Source of the DNA: an uncultured Lachnospiraceae bacterium | Lineage (GTDB): Bacteria; Bacillota; Clostridia; Lachnospirales; Lachnospiraceae | Reading direction: 5' to 3' | DNA length: 40,430 nucleotides | Assembly (NCBI GenBank): GCA_947382355.1 | Contig: CANCYR010000029.1 | Location: 1-40,430, forward strand | Part shown: positions 17,671-25,947 of the stretch, in pieces | Position numbering within the stretch: position 1 is the stretch's first letter | How the letters are laid out: each line of letters opens with the position of its first letter | Translations under genes and position numbers: made by a program | The notes under the pieces: generated by a model | Databases searched by the model: none | What the model saw: only the letters and a program-made list of their open reading frames with translations | Told to the model about the DNA's origin: nothing

Positions 17671-17733
17671 GTACTGTAACAGTTCAGCCCACAGCTTTCC
17701 CACACCGGAATCAGAACCGACTGCAGGCAGAAA

Positions 17734-17762
17734 TTGACATCTTCCTCTTTTTACACTATAAT
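17734..17762 (+). promoter_or_regulatory. Sigma-A promoter of the right blaI–blaR1 operon
   Basis: Consensus -35 TTGACA (17734–17739), 17-bp spacer, consensus -10 TATAAT (17757–17762). The operator begins two bases later. Confidence 0.9.
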
Positions 17763-17763
17763 A

Positions 17764-17779
17764 TATTACACTCGTAAGA
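17764..17779. promoter_or_regulatory. BlaI-type operator O1 (right pair, autoregulation)
   Basis: TATTACACTCGTAAGA followed by TTTATG. It resembles the known BlaI/MecI operators of Bacillus and Staphylococcus, built on TACAnnTGTA with a following AAGATTT. It differs from the site at 23740–23755 at one base of sixteen. Confidence 0.75.
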
Positions 17780-17810
17780 TTTATGTCAGGAGAAATATGG
17801 AGGACCAGTT

Positions 17811-18197
17811 ATGAAAGCTTTGCCGCAAATTTCCGAAGCAGAATTTGAAGTGATGAAAATCATATGGAAATATGCACCAATCAATACAAACGAAATAACC
17901 GAACGGTTAACCAAAACTACCACATGGAGCCCTAAAACCATACAGACTTTAATCAAACGTCTTGTAACAAAAGGGGCAGTTTCCTACGAAAAACAAAGCC
18001 GGGTGTTTGTCTATACTCCTTTAGTAGAAGAAAAAGAGTACATAAGTCAGGAAAGCCGTTCTTTTCTTGAGCGTTATTACGATGGCAATATTACTGCAAT
18101 GCTTTCCGCCTATATCGAAAATGACAAACTATCCCAAGCCGAAATAGCTTCCCTGCGCTCTCTTCTTTCAAAAGAAAACAGAAAGGAAAGGGATTAG
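17811..18197 (+). CDS. blaI: BlaI/MecI-family repressor (right pair)
   Basis: The 128-residue winged-helix repressor starts LPQISEAEFEVMKIIWKYAP, with the helix-turn-helix TNEITERL…WSPKTIQTLIKRLVTKGAV, the wing YEKQSRVFVYTPLV and the C-terminal dimer helices. This is the classical BlaI layout; the WSPKTIQTL recognition helix is like those of BlaI/MecI proteins that read TACA/TGTA operators. The ATG at 17811 has GGAGG seven bases upstream. It is co-transcribed with blaR1, whose start follows the TAG stop after one base. A matching operator in its own promoter and two more at 23691–23755 define its likely local regulon. Confidence 0.94.
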   Translation: MKALPQISEAEFEVMKIIWKYAPINTNEITERLTKTTTWSPKTIQTLIKRLVTKGAVSYEKQSRVFVYTPLVEEKEYISQESRSFLERYYDGNITAMLSAYIENDKLSQAEIASLRSLLSKENRKERD

Positions 18198-18198
18198 T

Positions 18199-20055
18199 AT
18201 GGCAGATTTCGGAATTCGTTTTTTTCTGTGCAATCTTTTTATTTGTCCCATAATGGTGATGCTGCTTGTGGCAAAACGGTTGTTACGAAATTGCCTAACC
18301 AATGGAATGCAGTTTCATTTATGGTACCTTGTACCTGTATGGCTGGCTGTCCCCTTTCTCCCCTTTCGGTTCATTGGGCTTTTACCGTTTTTTTCATGGC
18401 TTGGCAGCCTGAAACAGATTAAGTCGCCGGGCATGGGCTCTGTTCTAAAAACAGCCCCGGAAACAGCTTCATCCAACACCCTGGCACAAGTCGACTTTGC
18501 ACTTTCTGTCAGCAATAAAATCCCCTCTATGGTTGGACTCATACTGGTTGGAATATGGCTGACCGGCATTCTGGCAATGGTCATATTGGCAATCAAATCC
18601 CATAAACGTTTAAAGGTTTTAAAAGACTCTTCCCTTCCTTTACAAAATAAAGAAATCCGCCTTTTATACAATAGCTGTTTAAATGAGCTGAAAATAAAAA
18701 AAGAGATTCCCATTTACAGCGCCGCATTTTTGAAATCTCCAATTATTGCAGGTTTATTTCATCCATGCATTTATTTTCCAATCCATCTTATATCGGATTT
18801 TCATGGAACAAATACGCCATGTGCCCAACCTCTCTCCTCTGGCCCGCTTTCAAGACAAGCCCCTGGACTTGGCCAGATAAGATATATGCTGTTGCATGAG
18901 CTGCAGCATTACAAGCATAAGGACGTCTTTGTAAATTATCTGATGAACCTTGCTTGCATATTATATTGGTTCAATCCTTTTATCTGGTATGCTTTCCGGG
19001 AAATGCAAAATGACAGGGAAGTTGCCTGTGACACTTCTGTTTTGCTGCTTCTTGAAGAAAAGGACTATGAGGATTATGGAAATACGTTAATCAACCTTGC
19101 AGAAAAAATATCCTTTATGCCATTTTCCTTTGCTGCCGGAGCCAGCGGGAGCATGAAACAGATGAAGCGGAGAATCATGAACATTTCTACCTACAAAAAA
19201 CCTTCTGTCTGGAGGAAACTAAAAGGCTGTGCCGCCTTTTGCTGCATTGCTGCCCTTCTTTTCGGTCTTACTCCCATGCTGTCCACATATGCAGCAGGTC
19301 AGGACTATTATAAATGGAACGTTTCCTCTGAACATATTACTATTTGGGACTTGTCCCCATACTTTGGCAACTATGAGGGAAGCTTCGTTCTATATGACCT
19401 GAAGAATGAGACTTGGGGTGTTTATAATATGAACCATGCCACTTCCAGAACATCGCCGGATTCTACCTACAAAATATATGACGGGCTGTTTGGACTGGAA
19501 GAAGGCATTATTACGCCCCAAAGCTCATCCATTGCCTGGAATGGAACCCAATATCCCTTTGAAGCATGGAATGGGGACCAGAATCTGCATTCCGCAATGC
19601 TTTCCTCTGTGAACTGGTATTTTCAGGCGGTGGATAAGCAGCTTGGAAAAGCTTCCATTGCATACTACTTAAAAAAAATCAGGTATGGAAATGAAAATAT
19701 AACCGCAGATCTTTCCTCCTACTGGCTGCAGTCTTCCTTAAAAATTTCCCCTGTAGAGCAGGTGGAACGGTTAACAGACCTCTATAGCAATAAATTTGGT
19801 TTTACTCCTGAAAATGTAGATGCCATAAAGGATTCCATTTGCCTGTTTTCCTCTGATAACAAAAGCTTTTACGGGAAAACCGGAACCGGACGTGTAGACG
19901 GGCAGGATGTAAATGGCTGGTTTATAGGCTATGTTGAAGTCCATAACAATACATACTTCTTTGCCACCAATATTCAAAGCAGCTCCAATTCTGCCGGAAG
20001 CAATGCAGCAGAAATAACAAAGGCCATATTAGCTGATCTGGACATCTGGCAATAA
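18199..20055 (+). CDS. blaR1: BlaR1-type beta-lactam sensor-transducer with class D beta-lactamase-like domain
   Basis: The 618-residue membrane sensor becomes acylated by beta-lactams and triggers loss of BlaI. N-terminal membrane helices (about 5–67 and 107–133) enclose the M56 protease, with HELQH at 233–237 and a further helix at about 343–362. The external sensor domain (367–618) has the class D serine set: S422-T-Y-K425, SSV at 469–471, YGN at 496–498 and KTG at 560–562. Residues 203–225 form a polar insert just before the protease motif. The start at 18199 follows the blaI stop by one base. It converges on the 20064 gene with only eight bases between stops and no clear terminator. Confidence 0.95.
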   Translation: MADFGIRFFLCNLFICPIMVMLLVAKRLLRNCLTNGMQFHLWYLVPVWLAVPFLPFRFIGLLPFFSWLGSLKQIKSPGMGSVLKTAPETASSNTLAQVDFALSVSNKIPSMVGLILVGIWLTGILAMVILAIKSHKRLKVLKDSSLPLQNKEIRLLYNSCLNELKIKKEIPIYSAAFLKSPIIAGLFHPCIYFPIHLISDFHGTNTPCAQPLSSGPLSRQAPGLGQIRYMLLHELQHYKHKDVFVNYLMNLACILYWFNPFIWYAFREMQNDREVACDTSVLLLLEEKDYEDYGNTLINLAEKISFMPFSFAAGASGSMKQMKRRIMNISTYKKPSVWRKLKGCAAFCCIAALLFGLTPMLSTYAAGQDYYKWNVSSEHITIWDLSPYFGNYEGSFVLYDLKNETWGVYNMNHATSRTSPDSTYKIYDGLFGLEEGIITPQSSSIAWNGTQYPFEAWNGDQNLHSAMLSSVNWYFQAVDKQLGKASIAYYLKKIRYGNENITADLSSYWLQSSLKISPVEQVERLTDLYSNKFGFTPENVDAIKDSICLFSSDNKSFYGKTGTGRVDGQDVNGWFIGYVEVHNNTYFFATNIQSSSNSAGSNAAEITKAILADLDIWQ

Positions 20056-20063
20056 TAAAGAGG

Positions 20064-21269
20064 CTATTTTCTGCTGATACGATATTGATATTCGGGTATA
20101 TCCTTAATCCCGTCATTCAAAATTTTATTTCCCTCATATTGAAAGCTTCCATCCTCAAAAAACCTGACGGTAAGCTCATGGGTTATGACTGCCTCATCAC
20201 ATAAAATCATTTGACACACCGCATCCACTGTCAAGGTAACTGTCCCGTCCTCATTTTTCTTAATATTTGTAACCTCCGGAAAAGATGTTCCGAAATATGT
20301 AGGGGCATAATTAAAGCAGCCTAACGGCTCCCAGTCATAAGTCTGATTTTTTTTATTAAATACAGCGTATTTTTGGATATTCTCCTCTGTTATGGGAAGA
20401 TACTCCATTATCAGGCTTTCAAATTCTTCCTTTTGTATTCCATCAGGCGCATTTGCAAAATCAAATTTTTCTCCATATTTCATTACATATAGATATTCAT
20501 ATAGTCCGTTATAATCCAGCTCTTTCATATTGTCCGTATCCCAGTTGGAACACAACAGATTATTTCCCTGATAAGCCAGCCCCAGTACGCACTTTTTGGA
20601 CATTTCCCTGTTTTCATCCGTCATGGGCTTTATTCTGAGCATACCGCTTCCATCAACAATTTCCGTCACCTCCGGCGGCTCTGGCACACACAGCTCATAA
20701 CAAAACCAGCCTTTTTCTGTATATCTCCATTTTTTTATTCTGGTATAAGAGGCATGAATGATTTCCGGCTCATTTTCATCATCCCAAGTTGCAGCCACGT
20801 TTAACACATACATGTCTGTCCCGTCAAAAAAGAACTTCATTCGGCTTATGCCGCCTCCGGAATGTATCTCATATATAACTGTCTGACCGCTTATTCCCTC
20901 TGCGCATTTTTTAAGGAAATTATCTGCCTTCTCAAAATTTTCCATATTGGCATAGATTCCCGACATGATAACCGGCTTGCCCGTTCTCTTTAATTTCTCC
21001 TGCATTTTGGATACTGTTTCCTTAGAAAGGACAACATTGGAAGCATTTCCTTTGTCTGCCTTTACATAAATTTCACCAATGAGTTCCATCATTTCTTGCA
21101 AGTCCTCTTCCGCTTCTTTCCTCAAAAGTGCATCTACAGGAAGGTCATAACCCTTTTCTATTTGTTCTTTATTTATGCTGGATTTCTTATATGCCTTTCC
21201 CATGACAAATATAATAAAACTTAACACCAGCAACGCACCAACTAAAATATATCTGCTTTTTAATATCAT
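20064..21269 (-). CDS. Membrane-anchored protein, one copy of an unknown lipoprotein-family domain
   Basis: The 401-residue product has an uncleaved-looking N-terminal anchor (ILVGALLVLSFIIFVMG, residues 8–24) and an external domain. That domain is homologous to each half of the 23634 protein: all three share the string [LW]RIxPL/M…RE…KY/CV, then a NxxxxxNW[D/S] element and a …P.VxNxxxxxDGTxTLxVxAV segment. I believe relatives are annotated as DUF6070, but I cannot confirm it. No catalytic motif is visible. The ATG at 21269 has AAGGAG; it follows the lipoprotein gene by 40 bases, so it is probably in the same BlaI-controlled operon. Confidence 0.8.
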   Translation of the reverse strand: MILKSRYILVGALLVLSFIIFVMGKAYKKSSINKEQIEKGYDLPVDALLRKEAEEDLQEMMELIGEIYVKADKGNASNVVLSKETVSKMQEKLKRTGKPVIMSGIYANMENFEKADNFLKKCAEGISGQTVIYEIHSGGGISRMKFFFDGTDMYVLNVAATWDDENEPEIIHASYTRIKKWRYTEKGWFCYELCVPEPPEVTEIVDGSGMLRIKPMTDENREMSKKCVLGLAYQGNNLLCSNWDTDNMKELDYNGLYEYLYVMKYGEKFDFANAPDGIQKEEFESLIMEYLPITEENIQKYAVFNKKNQTYDWEPLGCFNYAPTYFGTSFPEVTNIKKNEDGTVTLTVDAVCQMILCDEAVITHELTVRFFEDGSFQYEGNKILNDGIKDIPEYQYRISRK

Positions 21270-21309
21270 AACAGTCTCCTTACTGCTTTCTGTAAACTTC
21301 TCTTAATTT

Positions 21310-23634
21310 TTATTTTGCAATCGTTGGTATCTTTAGTTCCTTCTGTTCTATGGAATTAGATAAATATCGAAATGTACCATCCTCAAAGGGCTGTACCACA
21401 ATCCTATTGGTAAAGGCAAGGTCAGTATTGTAGTCTGCCCATACACCATCCACAATCAGCGTAATCGTTCCATCTCCATTTTCCATATAATCAACTACTT
21501 CTCCAAATGGCGGGTAAGGTCTTGCAAATACCATCTCATATTCATAGCTGTTACTGTCCCCGTCATATCCGCATTTTTCCCGCAATACTTCCGTTGACAC
21601 GGGAAAACAGGCAGTCATTATCTTTTCGTATGTATCTGCAGGTATTTTCCTGTTTTGCACGTTGAAGTTTTCCCCTGTATATATTCGGTAAATGTCTTCA
21701 AACATGCATGGCATTAAAATAGCCTCCACATTGCTGCTATCCCAGTTTGTCACAAGAACATTGTAATTTACATAGCTTAATCCCCTTATATACTTTTCTG
21801 TCAATTCCCTGCATTTCTCTGAAAGGGGCTTTATCCTCCAGTATTGCCGCAAACTGGAATGAGGAATTACATTTTCAAAGGCATAAATAAAATAGCCTTT
21901 TTCCGTCAGTTTGATTTCCTCTATATCACTGACTAAAGTATTCCTGACTTCCGGTATGCCTCCCTTCTGCCAGCCAATTCCCACATAATATGTCTGCAGC
22001 CTGTTATCCCGGTATACAAAAGTAACAGCGCCAAGAAGTCCGTCTGGATTTACATTATTTATAGTTACCATTGCCTCCCGCTTTTCCATATAGGCGGCAT
22101 AAAAATCCTCCACCTTTTTGTAATTTTCCATGTCAGTATCTTCCGTAACGCTGACGTATCCTCCTTTTCCAAGAAGAGAAACCACCTTCCTGCACTGCTC
22201 TTTTGTAAACCCCTTGATATTTGAACTAAAGGACGGTCCGTCTATAATTTCCACATCCTTGTATACTTCCTTTGTCAATTCTGCCGCTTCCAATGCTGCT
22301 TTTTTTAACTCTGCTTTTTCTGCTTCCGTTAGCAGGCAATTGCTTTCGATTTCAGAAAATTCATTTTCGCTGTAAATCTCTTTCCACTCATCCTCCGTCA
22401 AACGCTCAGAATACCACCATGCCTCATACTGCTCCTCTGGTAAAAGCATTTGGTTTGATACATATTGAAAACGGTCATCATCCAGGGGGCGCACCACTGC
22501 TTTATGGGAATATAATTTAGACGTATTCCCATCCGGATAAACCGCATTGATAAACAGTGTAATGGTTCCATCCTGATTTTCCTCATAATTCACTACTTCC
22601 GGATATGGAATATCCGGATACCCGGCTTCATAAAACCCTCTTGGTCTGTATTCATAGGCTGCTGCCTCTGAAATATAGGTTGTTTTTTCCCGAAGCGCTT
22701 CTTTTTCAATGGGAAAGTAAGTTAAAATGACATTTTCAAACTCCTCCTCCGGTATCTGATAAGCTTCCCGACTCCCGTTTCCCAGATTCTCATCTGCCGT
22801 ATAAGGAACCGGCTGATTATACAGCATTGGATAAAACGTATCAAATATATCATAAAAATCCAGGTCCCCCAAATCATCTCTGCTCCAATTTAAGAAAAAC
22901 ATATTACTATTCCCATATCCTGCCGGCAGCACATATTTTTGGTTCAGCTCCCTGCATCTTTTTTCCAATGGCATTATCCTGAGTGCAGTATGCTCCAGTG
23001 TATCGTTTAATGTGAGCACATAATTTTCATCTGAAAAATAGCTTCCTTCAAACAGTAAATACCCTTCTTCTGTATATTGCCACCAGTCAGCAGGATAGCT
23101 TACAACATGGCTGTTATTCAGGTTTCCGTTTCTATCATACCAGTAATATCCTCTGGCAATGTTTATGGCGCCATTTTCTGTTTCTAAATCATATTTTGTA
23201 AATCCGCCCGAATCTGCAACTACCAAAATGGTCAATTCTGCCATTTCTTTTTCCTTTGCGGCACTTAAAAATTTTACCGCCTGTTCTGCGTTTGTCATAT
23301 TGATCTGGTTTTTGCTGTCAACAGCCACATATCCATTGTCCCCAAGCCTTGCAACAATGCTTTCCGTCATTTCCAGACTGCCTGCTATATCTGTTTCTAT
23401 TGCTTTATCATAAATATCCTTATAGACAGCGGCTATGCTTTCTGGTTCTGCATTGCCATCCTCCTGTTGCAGCTCTGTTTCATTCTCTGTCAAGTCCGTC
23501 GTCCCTTCTGCTGTCCGGGGATTTTGTCCACAGCCCGCCAGCAGAAAAAACATAATACCAAGCCCTGCTGTTTTTCCAATACAATTTATTTTTTTTCTTC
23601 TGCATAAACCTTTTTCCTCTTCCTTTTCTGCCAT
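21310..23634 (-). CDS. Lipoprotein with two tandem copies of the same unknown domain
   Basis: I start the gene at the ATG at 23634, which has GGAGGT upstream; this gives 774 residues. A basic N terminus and hydrophobic stretch end in the lipobox LLAGC, so it should be lipid-anchored outside the membrane. Residues about 60–390 and 400–774 are two copies of one domain (LRIMPLEKRCRELNQKYVL versus WRIKPLSEKCRELTEKYIR, each followed by a NW[S/D] element and a DGTITLxxxxV segment). The copies are diverged, so the duplication is old. Its promoter carries two BlaI-type operators. Function unknown; a role in the cell envelope response to beta-lactams is inferred only from this regulation. Confidence 0.85.
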   Translation of the reverse strand: MAEKEEEKGLCRRKKINCIGKTAGLGIMFFLLAGCGQNPRTAEGTTDLTENETELQQEDGNAEPESIAAVYKDIYDKAIETDIAGSLEMTESIVARLGDNGYVAVDSKNQINMTNAEQAVKFLSAAKEKEMAELTILVVADSGGFTKYDLETENGAINIARGYYWYDRNGNLNNSHVVSYPADWWQYTEEGYLLFEGSYFSDENYVLTLNDTLEHTALRIMPLEKRCRELNQKYVLPAGYGNSNMFFLNWSRDDLGDLDFYDIFDTFYPMLYNQPVPYTADENLGNGSREAYQIPEEEFENVILTYFPIEKEALREKTTYISEAAAYEYRPRGFYEAGYPDIPYPEVVNYEENQDGTITLFINAVYPDGNTSKLYSHKAVVRPLDDDRFQYVSNQMLLPEEQYEAWWYSERLTEDEWKEIYSENEFSEIESNCLLTEAEKAELKKAALEAAELTKEVYKDVEIIDGPSFSSNIKGFTKEQCRKVVSLLGKGGYVSVTEDTDMENYKKVEDFYAAYMEKREAMVTINNVNPDGLLGAVTFVYRDNRLQTYYVGIGWQKGGIPEVRNTLVSDIEEIKLTEKGYFIYAFENVIPHSSLRQYWRIKPLSEKCRELTEKYIRGLSYVNYNVLVTNWDSSNVEAILMPCMFEDIYRIYTGENFNVQNRKIPADTYEKIMTACFPVSTEVLREKCGYDGDSNSYEYEMVFARPYPPFGEVVDYMENGDGTITLIVDGVWADYNTDLAFTNRIVVQPFEDGTFRYLSNSIEQKELKIPTIAK

Positions 23635-23690
23635 ATGAATCTGACCTCCACGAAATCTTTTATGACAATATATCTTTTTCCTGCCACAAG

Positions 23691-23706
23691 TCTTACACAT
23701 GTAAGA
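23691..23706. promoter_or_regulatory. BlaI-type operator O3 (lipoprotein operon)
   Basis: TCTTACACATGTAAGA, perfect 7-bp arms around CA, extended on the plus strand by TTT. It lies downstream of the promoter in the leader. Confidence 0.75.
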
Positions 23707-23738
23707 TTTGTGGACAAAAAAATAATTGATTTCTTTAA

Positions 23739-23767
23739 ATATTACACCCGTAAGATTTAAAGGTCAA
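23739..23767 (-). promoter_or_regulatory. Promoter of the lipoprotein operon with overlapping BlaI operator O2
   Basis: Minus strand: -35 TTGACC (23762–23767), 17-bp spacer, -10 TAATAT (23739–23744). The operator TATTACACCCGTAAGA (23740–23755) covers the -10 box and most of the spacer, so binding would block polymerase. Confidence 0.8.
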
Positions 23768-23790
23768 GAAAAAAATAAAGACTGTTTATT

Positions 23791-24243
23791 TTATATTGTG
23801 CCCAGCGCACTCTTCACCAATTTTTCAAAAGACTCCCGAAACCGCACATTATCCTCCTCCGTCCGCTTCTTAGGCCCTTTCAGGTGATTCCTTCCTGATG
23901 CCCGTCTTGCTTTTTTCCCTAAATGCCGTTCCATAAGCATTCTGTCTATATTTTCATCCGTGTACCATTTCCCTGACTGATGTATGGCATATGCTCCCTT
24001 TCCAAGAGCCATTGCAGCCACCCCGTAGTCCTGAGTGACCACGATATCATTCTTTTTACAAAGGTTGATTAGCGCAAAATCCACCGCATCCGCCCCTGCT
24101 CCGATTATTTTCACTTCACTGTAAGCAGAGTTCAGCACATGATTGCTATCGCACAAAAGCATCACCGGCATTTTGTTTTCTTCCGCCACCTGCTCTACAA
24201 TAGATACTACCGGACAGGCATCCGCATCCACATAAATTTTCAT
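23791..24243 (-). CDS. YaiI/YqxD family protein (DUF188)
   Basis: The product (about 150 residues) has the family's PIN-like start KIYVDADACPV, the central CDSNH and GADAVDFALINLCKKNDIVVTQDYGVAAMAL, and the C-terminal RHLGKKARRASGRNHLKGPKKR. The aspartate-rich N terminus suggests a nuclease fold, but no activity is established. I start at the ATG at 24243 with AAGGAA upstream rather than the longer frame. It lies upstream of the lipoprotein promoter on the same strand. Confidence 0.92.
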   Translation of the reverse strand: MKIYVDADACPVVSIVEQVAEENKMPVMLLCDSNHVLNSAYSEVKIIGAGADAVDFALINLCKKNDIVVTQDYGVAAMALGKGAYAIHQSGKWYTDENIDRMLMERHLGKKARRASGRNHLKGPKKRTEEDNVRFRESFEKLVKSALGTI

Positions 24244-24578
24244 ATTATTCCTTTTCCTTCCAAAGAAACATGTTATTTCATACAATGTCAGTCATCCATC
24301 TGCCTGTGCCGTATCAGACTGATAAGCTCAATCCTCTGGCTTTTGCCCAGATTGCTGCCATACAACTCTTTTCAGTTTGCCACCAGTAACCCTTTCTTGA
24401 CTTCCTGTCCAGGTATGCCATTCTATATGGTGACAATTATTCAGTTTTCTGTTTGGCTATAGTTTTACAAATGGAAAGTTGTGTTACTTTTAAATCCCAA
24501 CCTGACGCAACAAACTTCACCATAATAGATTTTAATTCTTCCATAATGCTACCCCTTTCAGATTGACAACATTAACAT
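24244..24578. other. Intergenic region between yaiI and the WYL remnant
   Basis: About 335 bases. The only coding candidate is the short minus-strand frame at 24437–24544. The rest reads as non-coding or decayed sequence, with no terminator of good quality. Confidence 0.5.
24437..24544 (-). CDS. Possible 35-residue small protein
   Basis: The ATG at 24544 is preceded by AAAGGGG seven bases upstream. The frame encodes a short helix-rich peptide beginning MEELKSIMVKFVASGWDL and ends in TAA at 24437. A TATAAT box lies about 35–40 bases upstream on the same strand, with a weak TTTACT 17 bases before it. I do not recognise it. It could also be the 5' remnant of a larger decayed gene, since other frames continue downstream with protein-like sequence. 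Confidence 0.35.
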   Translation of the reverse strand: MEELKSIMVKFVASGWDLKVTQLSICKTIAKQKTE

Positions 24579-25190
24579 TTGTCGCTTATTATATATTCTT
24601 TTATGCAAAAAGTAAATCAAATATGTATAGTTTTAAGTCCGTGGATGGGAAACGAAAACATACTGCTGTACTTAGAAATTGTTAAAGCATCCTTGCAGGA
24701 AAGCAAACTGCTTTCGTTTGAATATATAGCCCACCACGGAAATAAAACAGCACGAACAGTTGAGCCATATCAGCTCGTATTGAAAAGTAGTCATTGGTAT
24801 TTACATGGGTATTGCCACAAAAGAAATAATTTTCGCATGTTCAGACTATCCCGTATGTCAAATCTACAACTACAAAAGAGAACTTTTACACCACGAGAAT
24901 ATCAAAAACCTGCTTTAGACTTTGCAGATATTTTGGATACCATACAAACCAAAATCAAAATTCGTATTCATAAATCTATCATGGACAGGGTACTTGATTT
25001 TTGCACTTATGAACACTTTTCGCCAGACTGTGAAGAATATTACATTGTCAATTTTCCTTTTATAGAAAATGAATACTACTACAATATCCTTTTTAGTTTC
25101 CGGGATAAATGTGAATGTTTAGAGCCGTTACATATCCGCACAGAAGTGAAGCGCAGAATACAAAAAATTACTACTTTATACGAAAATTAG
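24579..25190 (+). pseudogene. YafY-type WYL-domain regulator lacking its DNA-binding domain
   Basis: The frame encodes IVLSPWMGNENILLYLEIVK…LLSFEYIAHHGNKTARTVEPYQLVLKSSHWYLHGYCHKRNNFRMFRLSRM and the C-terminal WCX-like half. This is the effector part of YafY-family WYL regulators. Complete members are about 300 residues and begin with a helix-turn-helix domain; nothing resembling it is found upstream, and the first 20 residues here do not look native. The gene is therefore probably 5'-truncated. A stand-alone WYL protein remains possible, but no convincing ribosome binding site precedes the frame. Confidence 0.7.
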
Positions 25191-25280
25191 AACAAGGACC
25201 TTATTTTATGAATTACCCTTATTCCCTGCAACACCACATAAGTCGGATTATATTTGCACCAGTGTTATTCCTTGCAACAA

Positions 25281-25580
25281 TTACAGTAAGTAATTATTTT
25301 CCCTGTTTGCAATCTGCAGTTCAATCAATTTATACGTTGCGTATTTTCCCATAACCAGCGGCTCCCTCCTGCAAATTTCTTCCGCTTCTTCACGGCTCTC
25401 TGTTTTTAGGATATACATTCCTGCCATTCCCGGATAACCTTTGAACACACCGCATATTTCCAGCTTTCCTTCATCGTCCAGTTTTCTTATATTCTCAACG
25501 TGTTCCATAACTACCTGTTTTGTCATTTTATTGTAAGTCTTACTTTTCTCAATCATCATCATGTACATCAATTTTTCCAT
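25281..25580 (-). CDS. YciI-like family protein
   Basis: The 99-residue product resembles the YciI/YCII fold (dimeric alpha-beta barrel): VEHVENIRKLDDEGKLEICGVFKGYPGMAGMYILKTESREEAEEICRREPLVMGKYATYKLIEL shows the usual strand, helix, GPF-like turn and EEA helix. The ATG at 25580 has AAAGGAG eight bases upstream; an overlapping earlier ATG is out of frame. It appears monocistronic. Function unknown; family members include small dehydrochlorinase-like enzymes. Confidence 0.8.
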   Translation of the reverse strand: MEKLMYMMMIEKSKTYNKMTKQVVMEHVENIRKLDDEGKLEICGVFKGYPGMAGMYILKTESREEAEEICRREPLVMGKYATYKLIELQIANRENNYLL

Positions 25581-25947
25581 TCATTTTTCTCCTTTACCTT
25601 TTATGGGGGCACTATGGATATTATATTACATTTCTCCGGCACTGGCAATCTCTCTGGCTGTCAAAGCGGAACCAAACAGGGCAGCCGCAAGCTTCCCCTT
25701 TCTCTCATATGGGTTGGTACATGGTTTTGTTTTTGTGCCATATTGTAAATGGAATATAAACAGTTTATCATTGTATATCTCCCCCATTCATGCTATCCTA
25801 AAACAAACCCTTTCACAATAAAATTAGAAAAACAGATTTTTATGGATTTAGCAACTGGCAGTTGTAAATACTCTTTTACTTATAAAAACAACTATCAAAA
25901 CATCTTTTCAAAAGCTAAATTAGAAATTTAATCACAGGAGGCACCCC
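25581..25947. other. Gene-free region before the PHP phosphatase gene
   Basis: About 370 AT-rich bases. Short plus-strand frames include HFSGTGN (25630–25650), reminiscent of a flavodoxin phosphate loop, but the frame degenerates at once. A short palindrome around CAACTGGCAGTTG lies at 25851–25863. I see no clear promoter. Confidence 0.4.

Noticed and set aside
25619-25821. Possible flavodoxin/EFR1-like remnant (HFSGTGN)
   Set aside because: Only seven residues match a common phosphate-loop pattern before the frame degenerates; too little to call.
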